A stretch of 64,000 nt of DNA from Bilabrum cf. latius (Eukaryota; Bigyra: Bicosoecida; Bigyra; Bicosoecida). This document shows, piece after piece, positions 26,701-41,700 of the stretch. Under the pieces are notes generated by a model. The model did not search any database. It was given only the letters and a program-made list of their open reading frames with translations, and was not told the DNA's origin. The stretch is taken from positions 248,001 through 312,000 of the forward strand of contig OZ237753.1 in the NCBI GenBank assembly GCA_965178125.1, written 5' to 3'. The stretch's first letter is position 1, and each line of letters starts with the position of its first letter. Both the position numbers and the translations under genes were made by a program.

Positions 26701-29700
26701 GCAACAACTACGGCAACCTGCGCGCCGATGGCTGGCTGGGTATTGGGAGCTACATCAGCTCCATCTCAAACAACTGGCCTCGCGCAACCATTCGATAGAA
26801 CTGGGACGGCGATCTGTCACATTTCAGCATCCTGAGCCACGCCATCACGAACGCTGACGACGCCCGCGAGCTCATGCATGCCCAGATGTACGTGGACATG
26901 CACGAGTCTCTCAAGGGACACGTGTATGGCTTCTGGTCTGGGCGTTCTGAGCATGATATCACTGGCAACTAGGCTGGCCAAGGCGACGTTACGTGGTTTG
27001 ATGAGACGGGCAACCACAACTTTGACATGATGGGCACGCACCTTCGAGGCCTCGAGGTGCCTGTCTTCGTGAACGAGCGCGATCACAAGGGGGGCGGCCT
27101 CAGGCATGCACCCTCAAATGATTTTTGGGGAGGATCTCTGTCCACGCTCAAGAACCCGAGGCCCACCTCCCGCGTGTCTCGCCTTCGCCATGCCCGTCAC
27201 TGGGGTGGCCGCTGCCAGATCTTTTCTTCATCGACCACCGACGCGAGCAGCCCGAAAACCTGGTTCCCTACTCAGACGTACACCGTGGTTGTGTGGCTGC
27301 GTGCGCAGCAATAGACTTTGAACAATGGGTATCCTGTGCATCTATCCAGCAGCTCCAGCTGGCAGGAGTTCGCCTTGTACTAGTAGAACACATACACAAG
27401 TAAGTTTGACAGCAGCTGAAGCTTTACAGCCAGTTATAGTGTTGTTTAAGTGTAGGCCCAACATCAAACCGTTTTCATCTCGCAGTGAGGCACGTTGTTA
27501 GAGGCTCGCAATACAACGGCCCCTTCAGCAACTGGGGCTCGTACGCTAGGACTGGGTCAAAGTGGACGCAATTCATTCTCTCCTATGAAGCCTCCAAGTG
27601 AGTAGTAGCAACAATTTTTACAAATACTATCTTTTAAGTGCGCACGCCTACTATCTCTCGTTACATTGCGTCAAATGCATGCTACCGCAGTTGCGGCAAC
27701 CTCCGAACGTGGCAGAACGGTGCAGGTGGGGAGTACTTCGGCACCAGCCACCCGTACAGCTCCGACACCAACAGTCGTCAGTGCACAAATCGAGGCGACT
27801 TGGGCCATGCCACTGCATCCGGAGATGTTCACTGGGCCATCGGTGGCTACATCCACAGCCGCGGTTCTACTTCTCAGAGCTCTAGCAGTGCATTCTACGG
27901 CCAAATTGGCCCGGTGACAGTGTACGAGAAGGCCATCCTGACCACCTTCGAAGCCGAGATGATCTACCGAAACCCGACCAACCTGCTGGATGGTGACCTT
28001 GTAGCGCAGTGGTCGTCCAGCTACCGGATCACTAACAGTGACTGGAAGTCTCGAAGGGCGGATCTTCAGTATGCTGACTTCGGAGGGATTGATCTAAGCT
28101 GCGGGCACAACACGCAGCCGTATATGGTTCAACCCAATGGTCTAGAACGTCCATCGCTGCTGAATTCCTCCTACATTCCGTTCGTTGATTTCACTGGGTA
28201 CGAGATGAACAGCGCCGCTCGATTCAGAGGCGCTCATGCTCGCATCGTCGATTTCGGCGACATGCCAGAGGAGGCCTTCAGCGTCAGCGTGCTGGTTCGG
28301 GTGGATCCCACGCACATGGAGGAGGATTGTATCTTCTCGTACTTCTCTTCGTCGGTCAGGCAGTTCTCGCTGTGCTTCCCCGCTGACACCTCGTCGTCTG
28401 ATCCAGTCCGACTGTCGCAGAACATGAAGGGGCAGATCGGCTCTACCAGCTTCGACTTCCCCGACTCTCCAGCAGGTCATGTGGCCACCGGAGAGTGGGT
28501 CCACGTGGTGATGTCATGGGCCTCCAGCGATGGTATCCCTAGGCTCTGGATCAACGGCGAGCAGCAGACTCACAGCACTCCGATCCTGAGGGGCTCCGAT
28601 ATGGACTCTGGCGGTTGTCTCATGCTGGGCCGCAAGGCAACCACGGCTGCTTGCGGTGTGTCATCCTCGGATGACGACTCATTCGAGGGTCATGCCGCCC
28701 AGTTCTCCCTCTTCGACCACGGCCTGTCGGCCTCTGAGGTGGACGCGCTGTACCTGGCATCGCCCTCTGGACTCGAGGAAGGTCTCGTCCTGGCATGGTT
28801 GAATGCAGTGCCAGGCCCCGACCCAGAGATGGATGCTGATGACCTCATGAACCGGGACGAGTGGAAGCTCGGCAGGGGTCGGGAGTCCGTGAACACTCAC
28901 TGGAGGGATGTTCTCCGCAGGAACCACGGCGAGTTCGTCGGCACCACGAGCCAGGACTTCATGCCGCACTGGGTGCACCCTTCCAACGTCATGGCCGGCT
29001 CCTTCGAGGGCTACTACGCTTACTATGCTCACGGCTCCTCCTACTTCCAGTGAGTCGCAGCTTGTACTAGTGCGCATTTAAAGAAGGCATCACATGGCAC
29101 TCATAAGTATTCCCACAAGCAGTTTCTCTCTTTACCGCAGGCGCCAGTGGACCAAGTACTGGCTGGATGGTCACGCGGAGTTCTATGGCAACTCGTACGG
29201 CACGTCCCAAACCAATATCCAATCGTATCACAACGCCAGAAAAAGCGTTCGTATGTACAACCGAAACAGTTACTGGAGCTATTCTACTTCTTCAACAAGT
29301 GGTTCCGGGTCTACATTCTACACTCCTGTTCGGAATGTGATTAGCAACCTTCCTGACGGTACTCTTGCGTCCATGCATGGAGCCTACTGGGGTGAGACGG
29401 GCTACTTTCTGCCCAGATCAATCTTGTTATTGCCTTTCATTGGTTTCGTCTTTGGTTTTTGACTATTCTTGTTTGCAGGCCCGTACTGGCAGCCTCGCAC
29501 TGGCCTGTATGCCCACGTGTACGAAGCTGCCGACATGCTCGGCTGCAACAATTCGTACCCTCAGGCTTCGGGTACGACCACGTAGGGCTGGGGATACTTG
29601 TGCCTTGGAATCCGGGGCACTGGGTCCAATCCAGGCCAAATGATCATCAATGCCGCAGAGTACCACTTCCATGAAAGTACCTACAGCGCCGGCACTTTTA

Positions 29701-32700
29701 CCCCCATCCGCTCTTCCATCATCGTCGGGGAATCCAACGGGGTTGTCGAAACATCCGCAAGAAATTACAATTTCACCGATGCATCGCCTGGCCAGCCCGG
29801 CATCAACATCGTTGTCTACGATGAGATAAAGGGTATGGTCCGTCGTATGGCTGTGTTTGATATGTCGTCTCACGGTGCAAATGGACCGGACGGTTTGATC
29901 GGTCTGCTGCGCGAGATCGAGACCAATGTGACACGGCCTGAGACCCCCACGGAATCACCTGACGATCTCCTGGTGTACGTGTCGGCAATGCCCCCAGTGC
30001 GTGGGTACAACAGCACCGCAGCCATGTGGTTCAAGCGAGTCCTCGGGCACTCGCTGCCCTCTGGTCCCATCAAGGCGATCAGCTTCATCGCATCCCCTGG
30101 CCCTGATGCCTCCAACTTTACGATGGGGGTCTCTCAGACTGAGTACGGCCCATCCACCGTGCGCCGAGACGGTTTGTGCTCGAAGCAGACCTACGAGCTC
30201 CCGGCCAACATGCGCGTGCAGGGAGCTCCCATCGGATTCCCTGTTTCTTTCGGAACGACGTCAGGCAGGACTGACGCTCAAATCGTGCGAGTAAGTGAGT
30301 CTGCATGTGGCATGGTGTACGACGGATCCAGTGCCGTTGATGGTGGCGCATTCAACGTCACGAAGCACAACGGAGTGCCAGTTATTGCTGAGCCCGGTGC
30401 CATCGGTACGAGCGGGTGCAGAGTGCACAAACTGTGGCTACGGAGTCCGTCTAGTCCCCCGAGGTACGATTCCGGATGGGTCTCAGTGCAAGCCGAGCAC
30501 AATACGCTTTCGCAAGTGGACCTGAGCCACGAGACTGGCGTGCAGTCGTTCGCTAACCATGAGCTGTATGGCGAGGTTAAGATTCTGAGCGGCAACAACG
30601 CTGACTTTGTAGCTCCCATGATTTACATGATGCCTTTCAACGATTATTTCAATGAGCAATTCGGCGGGGTTGCAGCCATGTTCAACTCGACTGAAGTGTC
30701 GATTATGGCATTCCGAGCCCAGCGATACTCCAACTAGAACCGCCGGTATGGGTTCTATAACCCATTTGATCAGAGTGGGACGACGTTCCAGGCAGACCGG
30801 AGCGTAGAAGGCCGCGTTCGCATTTTCGACGACCTGTCTGCCCCCGACTACGACAGCGGCTGGTTCCAGATCCGGTCCCAGGCAGGCACAGATTCCTACT
30901 ATCAGATGTCGCACGGCTTGAGCAAGACTCCGGCAAAAGTGCGTGTACTGACTCAGATGGGAGAAACAAGCTCGTGTTTCCGTGGCTGGCATCAGTATGC
31001 GCTTCCAAGCGGGCTGGTCAATGATTATTTACTATATGAGCATTCTTCGACCGTGTACACCTACGATGATTCTGACGTCCACTTGCTTGGCCCTGATGCC
31101 CAGACCTACTGGTCTTATGGTCGCGTTGTGGGCAAGGGCACAGGATGGGGCGTGGGTAGTTCCTGCATGCAACAATCTGGGCTGGCCAGGGTCCAAGCCT
31201 GGGCAGAGGATGCAGTGGCTCCCGACTTCGAGACGGACTGGTTTGAGATGCAGTCCGGTACTGGATGCTCAACATCTCTGCGAAGTCGCAACGTGCAGGA
31301 GGTGGCGCATGGGCTTGGGCAGCGCCCCGACTACGTGGAGGTGTGGGTGCGGGTACCTGAGAGCACGCCCACCTACGGCGGTCTCATGTTTAAGGCAACA
31401 GGCGCTGTTAGCGCGCATAGCTTACACTCCTCTGGCACGCTGACTGCATGGTCGAGCACCGTGGTGCGCGTCTGGATGTCCTGCCAGTACTAGCGAGGCA
31501 TTTACCTGACTGGTTTCGGTGGCGAGCGTATCCAGCTGCAGAACTCTATTACCAAGGTCGATGTTAAGGTCCGTGCGTGGGTGAATTACCCTGGCGGAAC
31601 CGGTGCTGGTGTCAGTGGGGTGACTGTGAACATCAACGCTGCCAACAGACCGCCTGTCTTGCAAGACCTTGTCGTGGACGTGCCTGAAACGGCAGAGAGT
31701 GGGGAGGATCTAGGAGCCCTGTCGGCCACTGATCCTGATGGCACTTCTCAGTTCACCTACGCGATTGGCACTGGAGATTCGCTCGGCCTCTGGAACGTTG
31801 GGCAGACTTCTGGTGTGCTGTAGGTCAAGGAGTCGCAGTCGCTGTCTACCAATGACGGTCAAATTCGCCGATTCGTTGCGACAGTATCGGATGGTGCGCA
31901 GTCAGACTCTGCCACCGTTACGGTGCGTCTGGAAGACGCCAATCGTCCGCCCGTGGTGTTCAGCGCCGAGATGGAGGTGCCCGAGAAGAGCCCCTCTGGG
32001 ACCCTGGTGTCTGGGAGTCTGCGGGCCGTGGATCCCGATCGTGGCGACTCAATCCTGTACTCTATCGTCAGCGGAAACATTGGAAATACGTTCCGTATTG
32101 CTGGTTGCGGTGGCGAGCTGCGAGTGGGCGATTCCTCCCTTCTGGACGTGGACCTGTACGAGGAGTTCCTGCTGGAGATCCTGGTGCAGGATGATGGGGT
32201 ACCTGCTTTGAATTCGACTGCGTTCGCTCGTATTCGTATCCTGGACGTCAATGAGCCTCCAATTTGCGATCAGCTGTCTCGAAACGTGAGCGAGACTGCA
32301 GCCGTGGGTATCGCTGTGGGCTTGCCACTGGATGCCTACGAGCCCGAAGGCCAGGATCTTCTGTGGGAATTGACGTACGGCAATGACGATGGAACCTTCG
32401 AGATCGATCGTTTTACCGGACAGGTGTCCATGAAGCGATTTGGAGTGCTTGATTTTGAGACAGCTCGCGAGCGCGTGATCGGCTATGTGGCTACTGACGT
32501 GGGAGCGCCCCCGCTGTCCTGCCAGGGCCAGCTCAGGATTGATGTCCTGAATGCGAACGATGCGCCTGTTGTGGCCATCAACCCTACCCTGAACGTACTG
32601 GAGAACCAAGAGTCTGGTCGGGAGATCGGCCGTTTCTCGCTTGTTGACCAGGACGTGTCCGCCGGTGATGTAGTGACCATCACGATCACTCCAGGCACTG

Positions 32701-35700
32701 AAGGATACGATGAGGTCTCAATCCTCCATGACCCCCAGTCGCAGCAGGCTGTGGTGAGGGCCCGCGGTGTGGCCAACCTCGACTACGAAAAGAAGCCAAT
32801 CTTGAACGTGCAGTTCCGTGCCACGGATGCAGGCGGGCCCACTGGGGCCTAGACCACTCCCCAGGTGGTTACCGGTACTCTTCGTATCCTTCTGATCGAC
32901 GGCAATGATCCCCCTGTATTCCTCACGCCAAACACCACTCGTTTTATTGTTGGGGAGAACGCCGCACCAGGTACTTCGCTACAAGGCCCCTACATCCGTG
33001 CTTCCGACCCGGAGGGCAACGACTTTGAGTTTCAGGTCGTGCAGTACGACGGTGTCACGCAGCAGTACTTCGTGGAGGACGAGGCCAGATAGACCTGCGA
33101 AGACGCTGATACAGATGCTGCTCTAAGCGGTGACTCTAGCTCAGACACGAACTCCACTGAGATTGTGACTTTGTGCCGCGATGACAGGCCCAAGACAGCC
33201 TTCGCCATCGACCCTCTCCTGGGCAACCTCACCGTGCGGGACTCTTCTTCTCTGGACTACGAGACTAAAGACACTGAGATTGTTTACGTGCGAGTGCGAG
33301 ATCGCTTGTCGTCTACAATCCAAGCGTTTGACGTGCTGCTGACCGACATGGGCGACCCACCCACGATCGACTGCAACTTTGACCCCGAGATCCACAGCGG
33401 AATCCCAGAGCAAGTCACTGGACTGCAGCTGGATGCCTCACAGCAGGCAGTCATTGACCACATGATGAACTCGTCCAGTCTAACTATACCCGTCTGCGGG
33501 TACAGAGATGTGCTCGAGAACGCAGACACTGGGGATGCCATCGGCGCTGCACTTGAGGCTAGCGACCAAGATGGTGACACTGTCACCTTCGCGGTCATTC
33601 CCATCACTAACGCTTCTTCCCCGAGCTTCGGGTCTGCTTCAGGCATGATGCAGGTAGACGGTGGCACGGGCCAGCTGTCTATATCCACGTCTCGCCCTCT
33701 GGATTTTGAGACGAGCCAGCTCCTTGTGTTCGTTGTGGCTGCACGGGATACCTCCACTGGTAAGTTGTGGGGAAAGCCCACTGCCATCGCAATAAGGGTG
33801 GTTAACATTAATGAGGCGCCTGAATTCAGCGGATTGGAAACGTCCGGCGGTAACGATGGCTTCATCGTCCGCTATGTGGGCTTCAACACCCCCGCTGACC
33901 AAGACATCGGGGATCCGATTGTGGCCACTGACCCAGAAGGATAGACCGTGTCCTTCTCGAAGGATGGAGGCGACAGCGGCAACAACTTCAAGGTCGACAG
34001 CACCACCGGTCAGATCCGCAGCAACAACTTGGTAGTTGTCGGTGTCGGTTCGTCCATCGATGTCAGTATCAGGGCAACGGACTCCAGCGGCAACCGCGAA
34101 TCCCAGGCCGTACGTATCGTAGTGGTAGAGCAGAACAATGCCCCTACGGTTACAACTGGACAATCGTTCAACGTAGATGAGCACACGGCCGCAGGTTCAT
34201 CGTTTGGTACCGCAGTAGAGGCCAACGATCCTGATACTGAGCAGAGGCTGCGCTACAGCGTCACCGAAGTCAGTCCTTCTGATCCTGGAACTGGCTTATT
34301 TACGATCAATCCCGACACTGGTATCTTGCAGATCCGCTCAGACGCCAACCCCCTGTTGCTGAACTACGAAACGGGCCCAACGACATACCAGCTAACCGTT
34401 CGGGCTACCGACAATGATCCTGCAGCCAAGCTCTCGGATGAGGCCACCGTAACTGTGACGGTGGAGAACATCAACGAGCGCCCGAGGTGTGTCTTTTACA
34501 GTACGCAAAACGTGGCGTTTCGCTTGCAGCAGGAGTGGGTTCAGGAGGAGCAGGCGAAGGGCGTGGTGGTGGATCTTAACAGCTTACCATCCTACAACCA
34601 AAGCGACATGCTTACCCTGATCGACCCTGTGCCACTGTCAGAGCTTGCGCCTGAGAACCAGACGGCGGGCGTGCTTCGATGCACGGATGAAGACGGTGAC
34701 GACGTGACCATCTCACTGGCTGCCACTGGCAGCAGCGACTCAATGTTCGACCTGAGGCCGTATGGCAACTCGTCGCACAGTTTCTTCACCAGTGGTGCGG
34801 AGGTGAGGCAGGTGCTTCGGGTGCGAGACCCAAGCGGGCTTGACTTCGAAAGCCTGCCTGACTATGACACGACACTGTCCACTGCAGATCCGCGTTGGCC
34901 GACTGAGCCTGTATCCAGGGCACACAAGATCACCTTGAATGTGGAGGACGCTTCAGGCTCTGGTATCTTCGTGGTGGACCTGCCTCTGAGGGACGCCAAC
35001 GAGCGTCCCACTGTGACCGCTAGCTTGAACATCGTGCCCGAGGATGCCCCTGTCGGCACGGTGGTTGGTAGCGTGGTTGTGGTTGATCCTGACACGGGCG
35101 ACAGCCATGAGGTTGCTGCATCTGTGCCGAACTACGACCAGCTGTTCTCGTTCAACACTGAGACCTAGGAGATCGTTCTAGAGGGTGAGCTGGACTACGA
35201 GCGTGAGCAGTTCTACAGCCTGTCTGTGACCGCTACTGACTCGGGCGGTCTGATTGGCCAGACTACGGTGAGCATGGGTGTCACGAACGTCAATGACATC
35301 ACCATCGATGACGTACAGGGCGAGTTGCCGCTGAGCACGGACGGTTCATCAGCAATCGAGGTCGTCGGCACCAATCTGGGCTATTTCAACACGTCCAAGA
35401 ACCCGGACATCACTGTAACATTCGGACCTATTGGCGACGTCGAGCGGTTCCAGGCGCGTGACTGCACCGTCGCCACGGTCAACACTATGATCCGCTGCGC
35501 TTCCACCGACGAAGGCTTCGGGGCCAATTTGAGGGTGCGAGTTCAGGTGGGCGAGCACGTGAGAATCTCGGGGGCTGACGTCACGGTGAGCTTTGCGCCG
35601 CCTGTGCTGAGCTCGACCGTGATGACCTCAGACCTCCCTGGCAGTGGTGGAGGAACTTTCACGATCCGCGGCACGGGTTTCGGGCCGGTGGGTTCCGTCG

Positions 35701-38700
35701 GTCCCAACAACGCGCGCTCGGCTCTGCAGGTGGTGTACGCCCCTAGCTGGGACACGAGTGGCTACACGTACACTGGCCGCGGCTGCACGGTGACTGTGGC
35801 CCACACTGAGGCAGAGTGCACCACTGGCGAGGGCTTCGGAGCGTCAAACTGGGTGATCCTTCAAGTGGCGGATGCAAGTGTGGAGGAGAGCCGCCGCAGC
35901 ACCGATTCGCAGACACTCCGGTCAACGACCCTGGATGACGCCATCAGATTCGCTGCCCCCGTGGTGACCGACTTGCAGACCCCGTCCCAGACCGGGGGGC
36001 AGCTGAGCACGGCCGGCCGGCAGCTCATCTCGATCCAGGGCATGAATCTCGGCCGATTCAAGGCATTCGGAGATGAGACGGCCCAGTCCCAGCAGCCTGG
36101 TCTCTTCCCTGCAGCTGGGTCTGGGGACTGTCCTCGCGGGTGGTCTGCATGCTCACATGTGTACTCGCAGGGTGTGGCCAGCGCGCTAGGCTCCACTGCT
36201 GGCGTGTATCCGATCGAGTCCGATTCAATGGTACCGCGGCTATCGGCCGCTACTCCTCCTGGCACAACGGCAGATGGTGCGGTGGGTCAGCCAACCCACC
36301 CTGGAATTCTATCAGTGACCTACGGATACCTGCCGAACGGGACCACCCTCGCCGAGGCCGAGTCCATGATCTCGCAGTACAACGCCGACCGACGGTCGGG
36401 CGTGGACTCTTCTACTGCCGCAAAGATGACCGATATCTTGCCTCCCAGCCTCAGTGCCCCGCTTTCCCGGTTTAGGCCCACCTGCCTCGTCCTGGTTGCC
36501 CACACCATGCTGTAGTGTGAAACTGTGCCCGGGTACGGTGCGGGCGTAGTGTTTGTCGTGCGTGTGGGAGGCTTGATTTCATTGGTGCAGGAGGAGTCGC
36601 CGTTCACGAGCTATATCACCCCGAGTGTATCCGGCGTCAGTGGCGACGGCGCATTCAATGCTTCGACCCGCGGGTCGCAGCTGGTACTGATATCCGGTGC
36701 GCAACTGGGATCGCGCGACCTGCAGCCCGTGACCAGGGTCCGTTATGGCCCCTACGACCCGTCGAACTCGCCCGCCATGAGTCGCACGGAGGGCCTCAGC
36801 CTTGAATTCATCGCCGTGGATTGTGAGGTGGGCGCGGACCAGCAACAGATCCGATGCCTGACTGCACCTGGTGCAGGCCGCGGCCACTGGTGGCAGGTGC
36901 GAGTGGGCAACCAGTGGAGCCCCGTATTTGATGCGGCTTCTTCGTATGCCGCGCCGAGCATCATCGGGTTTGAGGGCGACGGTGCCCGTGATGCCTCCAC
37001 CCGCGGTGGGCAAGTGGTCACGGTGATGGGCGCCAACCTGGGTCCCACCACTGCTGACATCGACCGCGTGTACTACAAGGCTGTGAGCACTGTCGGGCCG
37101 GACGTGGCCCAAGGCAACGATACTGAGGGTGATGAGGGCGACGAGACTCCGTCGGAAGACCTCTCTCCCGCTGAACGACTGGCTCTGGTGGAGTTCGAAG
37201 CGGTCGGGTGCCAAATGACCAAGGCCCACGAAGAGCTCAGGTGCGTGACGGCCCCGGGTGTCGGTCGTACCCTCGAGTGGACCGTGATCGTGCGTGAGCA
37301 GAAGAACGAAGACCCTGTGACAAGCTACCACCCCCCGACGGTGCGGGCAGCAACGTCCACGGCAGGAGACCAGCAGCAGGCTGGCATGGGCTGGCTCCAA
37401 GCCGAATCGTATGCCGCCGAGGTCCGCGCTCTGGACTTGTTGCTCACGGGATGCAGCGCATCACCTGTGTCTTCAAGCAACAGTTCATCAACAACTGAGT
37501 CTAGTGAGAGCGTGGTTGCAGGGGGGTCTAATTAGCCCGCTTCGGTGCTGCGTGCCCAACTCATGAGCTCGGACGGTGGCCAGAGCGTCGTGGTTGATGG
37601 CCAGCACTTCGGTCCTGCGACCACCCCTGGTCCCTTCCTGGAGGCTGTGTACTACGGCGCGAGTGGGTCTGAGTATGCTGCCGCTGATTGCACCCTGGTG
37701 GACCACAACCAGATCACTTGCTAGACGGTCCCGGGCATCTCGCCCATGTCCGCCGATGGCGGTGCCAACTGGCGTGTGTCCATCGCTGGGCGCATTTCCT
37801 CTCCGTCGTTGCTCACCGCTGCGTACGCACCCCCCGCGGTGCGCAGCGTGCATCCCAGGCTGCTGCCCACTCGTGGTGGGCAGGTGGTGACGATCGTCTC
37901 GACCGATCTGGCCCTGTTAGACTCGGACTCTGACGTGGCATTCGCATTCTCCCTACCGTCTGGGGCTGCTGTGGAGGTGCAGCCCCTTGCGCCTGCGGCT
38001 CTGGCTGCCTACCCGACTGTGAGTGCTCCCACTTCGCAGCAGCTGGCTAACTGGGGATACCCTGGATATGGGGAGCCCGTGGCTGCCGGTGCTGGTCTTC
38101 GATATCCTTTGATCAACGAAGATGTGGCACGTCAGGCGCTGGTGGCCCAGCTCAGCAGCGCTGGGTCCACCCTGTCTTGCGACGCAGGTGCCATCGGGGC
38201 TGTGGCTACCTCGCTGCACGTGCTGTTTGCGATCTCGCCTGAGGGTGCCGGTGCCAATGTTCCAGTGTCGGCTCAGGTGACGTCAACCGCTGGATCTGGT
38301 CGTGGTGCTGCCGCACTCGGGGTGCAGTCCCTGTCCGCTTCTGCCAGCTTCGAATCACCTGCCATCCGTGCCCTCAACCCTCGGCCCGATGCTGAACTCC
38401 CTGGGTTCACGCGACTCGATATCGTGGGCAGCAACTTCTGCGGTGCGCAGCGGACTGTCGACAACCCGACCGGGTGCGGTCGACTGTATGTGTCCAGCAA
38501 TGTGGGCATCGCTGAGTCTGACTTCGGTCCCGAGCACGAGGTCACGGCGATCGTGTGGGGTCATGACGCTGTGGTGGCCCGCACGCCGCACACACAGGGC
38601 GCCATCATGATCGTCGCTGGCGGGCAGTCCTCCGGCAAGGTTACCTTCACCGAAATTGCGCCAGTGTTCGGCCGCAACGGCCAGCAGTCGTTCGAAGGCC

Positions 38701-41700
38701 AGGAGTTCAGCCCGGCTGGTGGCGACGAGATCACGGTGGAGGCGTGCAACTTGAGGGATGGAGAAACCTCTGTGCTCGTGGGTGACACGGAGGCTACCTG
38801 CGGCAGCGTCTCGGTCATCTTCACTCCTACTAATAGCAACAACTCCGCGTGTGCCCAGCCCACCCACGCCATCACGTGCACCACGCCTCCTGGTGTCGGT
38901 GCCGAAGTGCCGGTGGTGATCAAGGTCGGTGCCCTCACTTCTGAGAGCATTATCACGCCAGGCACCGGTGGAAATTCTTCCAGGCGATTGTCAGCAGAGG
39001 TGAGTGCGTCCGTTACTCACGGCAGGCAGCTGTCTGCCCGTCGTGGGCGACGTCTGGCAATTTCGTGCGCGGACAGCGGTGCTCCATGCCTCACGTACGC
39101 GGCTCCGATCGTCCAAGAGGTGCTGTTTGCCCCTGAAGATACCAGCAATCCAGGCACGTATCTCGACTACCAGCGCGTGGACCGCGTAGTCGGTGGCACT
39201 GACATGGAGCTGGTCGTGCCGACGAGGCCTGGCATGGTCCGCATCGTGGGCATGAACTTTGGTCCCCGTGGCTCCATTGAGTTGGAGCCCCCCACGTCTG
39301 GCCCTTCTTTTGCAGCCGCCGTCCTGCCGCCCAACGTTGATACTCCCACGTGGTCCAACACGATGGTGACGTTCCGCAAGCACGGTGGAGAGGGCAGGGG
39401 ATTCCAGTTCAGGCTGTTCCAGGGACAGCCCAACACTGGCGATGACGTATACGGGGTGTAGGAACCCAGCTCGCCAGGACGAATCGACTTCCACCACAAC
39501 GCACCCGTCATTGGAGTTGCAAACCCCGCTCGCGTACCGACAACAGGCGGGTCCATTGTTCTGGCAGGTGACCACTTCGGTCGCTTCTAGCCTGGTACCG
39601 CTCTGCCCAGCGTGACTGTGTCTTGGCCTGGGGCGGCCACCGCGCAAACCTGCATGGTAACAGCGCCACTCTTGACTGAGGACTCTCACAGCGTCATACG
39701 ATGCGACGTGCCCGAAGGCCAGGGTGCTGACGTGGTGGTGACTGTGACTGTGGGTGGTATTGCGACCTCGTCGGCGCCAGGGGCTGCGTTCCGGTACAAC
39801 TTCCCCTTCCCGCGCGTGCTGTCACCCCCCACTGCCTCCACAGAGGGCGGCGAGAAGATCATTCTGCTTGGTGACGACTTCGGCATCTCGGGTGCCACTG
39901 TGGTGTTCTAGCGGCGGCAGTCGCCTGGTGCTCCGTTGGAGCAGCTAATCGTACCAACAATGAACGTGTCAGCCCACAACCATTCAACTATCGTGTTTGA
40001 TGTTCCAGAGGGGCAGGGGCTCGGTTGGAGCGTCGGTGTTCGCGTGGGAGATCAGTTCTCGCTGGACGATGCTGCACAACAGACCAGCCCACTTCTATTC
40101 GACTACGCCCCGCCTCGCGTGTTTGGGGTGCGTCCTGGCTCCGGCCGCACGATCGGTGGTTACGATCTTATCATTGAGGGATCCAGCTTTGGCGTCTCTG
40201 GCGCGCGTGCGCTGGTCGGGGGGCGGTCATGCGAGCTGCTGCCTCTGGGCGGTTCCCAGGCAGCAGCTGATGCCATCGCGAGCTCCGGTGGCGGTGGATT
40301 GCCGCCTGCAGCGATCCCTGGGCACTCACACACTCGTCTGGTGTGCTCAGCCCCGGCTGGCATGTTCCCGAACCAATCCGTGGTGGTCATTGCTGCCGAT
40401 GGCAGGTCCAGCTCTGCCGGGACTGTGTTCTTCCACTACGACCCGCCGGTCACGACTGGCGTATTCCCGAACCCGCCCGACGCCGAGGGTGAGGAGATCT
40501 CGCTGCTGGGCATCAACTTTGGCGTGACTGAGACGCCCGTCAGCATCAACGTGGGCGGGCTTGAGTGCGAAGACGCCGAGTGGCAGGCCGATGACGAGCT
40601 GACCTGCTCGCTGCCGAGGCACCGCGCGGGCTACAAGAACCTGACCGTGACTGTGGCAGGCCAGACGAGTCACTTCGAAGAGCGCGACTACCGCATCCGG
40701 CTGCAGCTCATGTGCGCCAAGGACTACTATGGACAGGACGGAGAGTACTGTCTACAGTGCCCCGATGGAGCCGAGTGCCCCGGTCGCCTTAACGACCCGT
40801 ACGCAATCGAGGGTTGGTACCAGCTGACGCATCAGAACGGCTTCTACGCACCAGATGAGGCTAATCCTGAGAACGAGGTCTGGACGTGGCAGCCTAGTGG
40901 TCGTTGCCATCCCGAGAGGCGACTTACTCGCACGAACTGCTCAGAGTTCGTCGCCTGCCAGCCTGCCGAGGCTTGTCTGGGCAACAACGTGTGTGCTGAT
41001 GGGTACGAGGGTGTGCGCTGCGCCTCTTGCGCTGATGGCACTCACTATCGCATCAACGGACTCTGCGAGGAGTGCCCTGACAACCCGTGGTTGCTGTTCC
41101 TTGCCCTGATCGCTGCCGCATGCGTGGCTGGTGGCGCTGCGTACGTGCTCAACTCCAAGAACGTGAACCTTGCGTTCATCAGCGTGAGTATTCTGTATTT
41201 CTGACCTGCATGCTGCATCCCAATTACATTTTCATACCAGTGTTTCCTATTTCATGTTTCTCTCTGGTGCCCTTCTCCGCTCGCAGATTGGAATCGACTA
41301 CTTCCAGGTGCTCGCTATCTTCGCATCGGCTCGTATTGCGTGGCCGAAGCTGATCCGACAGATGTTCCAGATCATGTCCGCCTTCAACCTCAACATCGAG
41401 CTAACGGCTCCAGAGTGCGTGGTGCCGTCGCTCGCGTACCAGGGCAAGTGGTTCGCGTTCATGGTGCTGCCGCTGCTGGTGGCAACCTTTTTTGGCATTC
41501 TTCACGTAGCTAAGCTCGCTTACAAGCGTTGCGTGCTTGGTCACACGAGCAACCTGAACGGGCACCTGCCGCAACTTATTTCCGTGTTGCTAGTGTTCGG
41601 ATACGTGGCGTGTGAGTTATCTCTCTATGGGTTCTTGCTTCTTACTGTCCTAGTATAGTTGTGCCCGTTTCAAACTTGCTACACTATTCGTCTCAATCGC

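Larger units (their letters stand above)
18870..29500 (+). other. LamG/concanavalin-like domain array
   Basis: About ten LamG-type jelly-roll domains share FT(M/I)xAWV, WTHVxV and an L(F/Y)(I/V)(N/D)G strand. Copies of the last motif are TTIYINGAK (near 19390), VGTHLFINGEE (23460), SVKLFVDGSQ (24243), TMQLFLDGT (24895) and PRLWINGEQ (28538). One copy reads NRT-TAG-LYVNGQQ at about 22742-22770. Such arrays bind glycans or proteins outside the cell. The last four domains are the intron-containing part of the gene. Confidence 0.85.
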
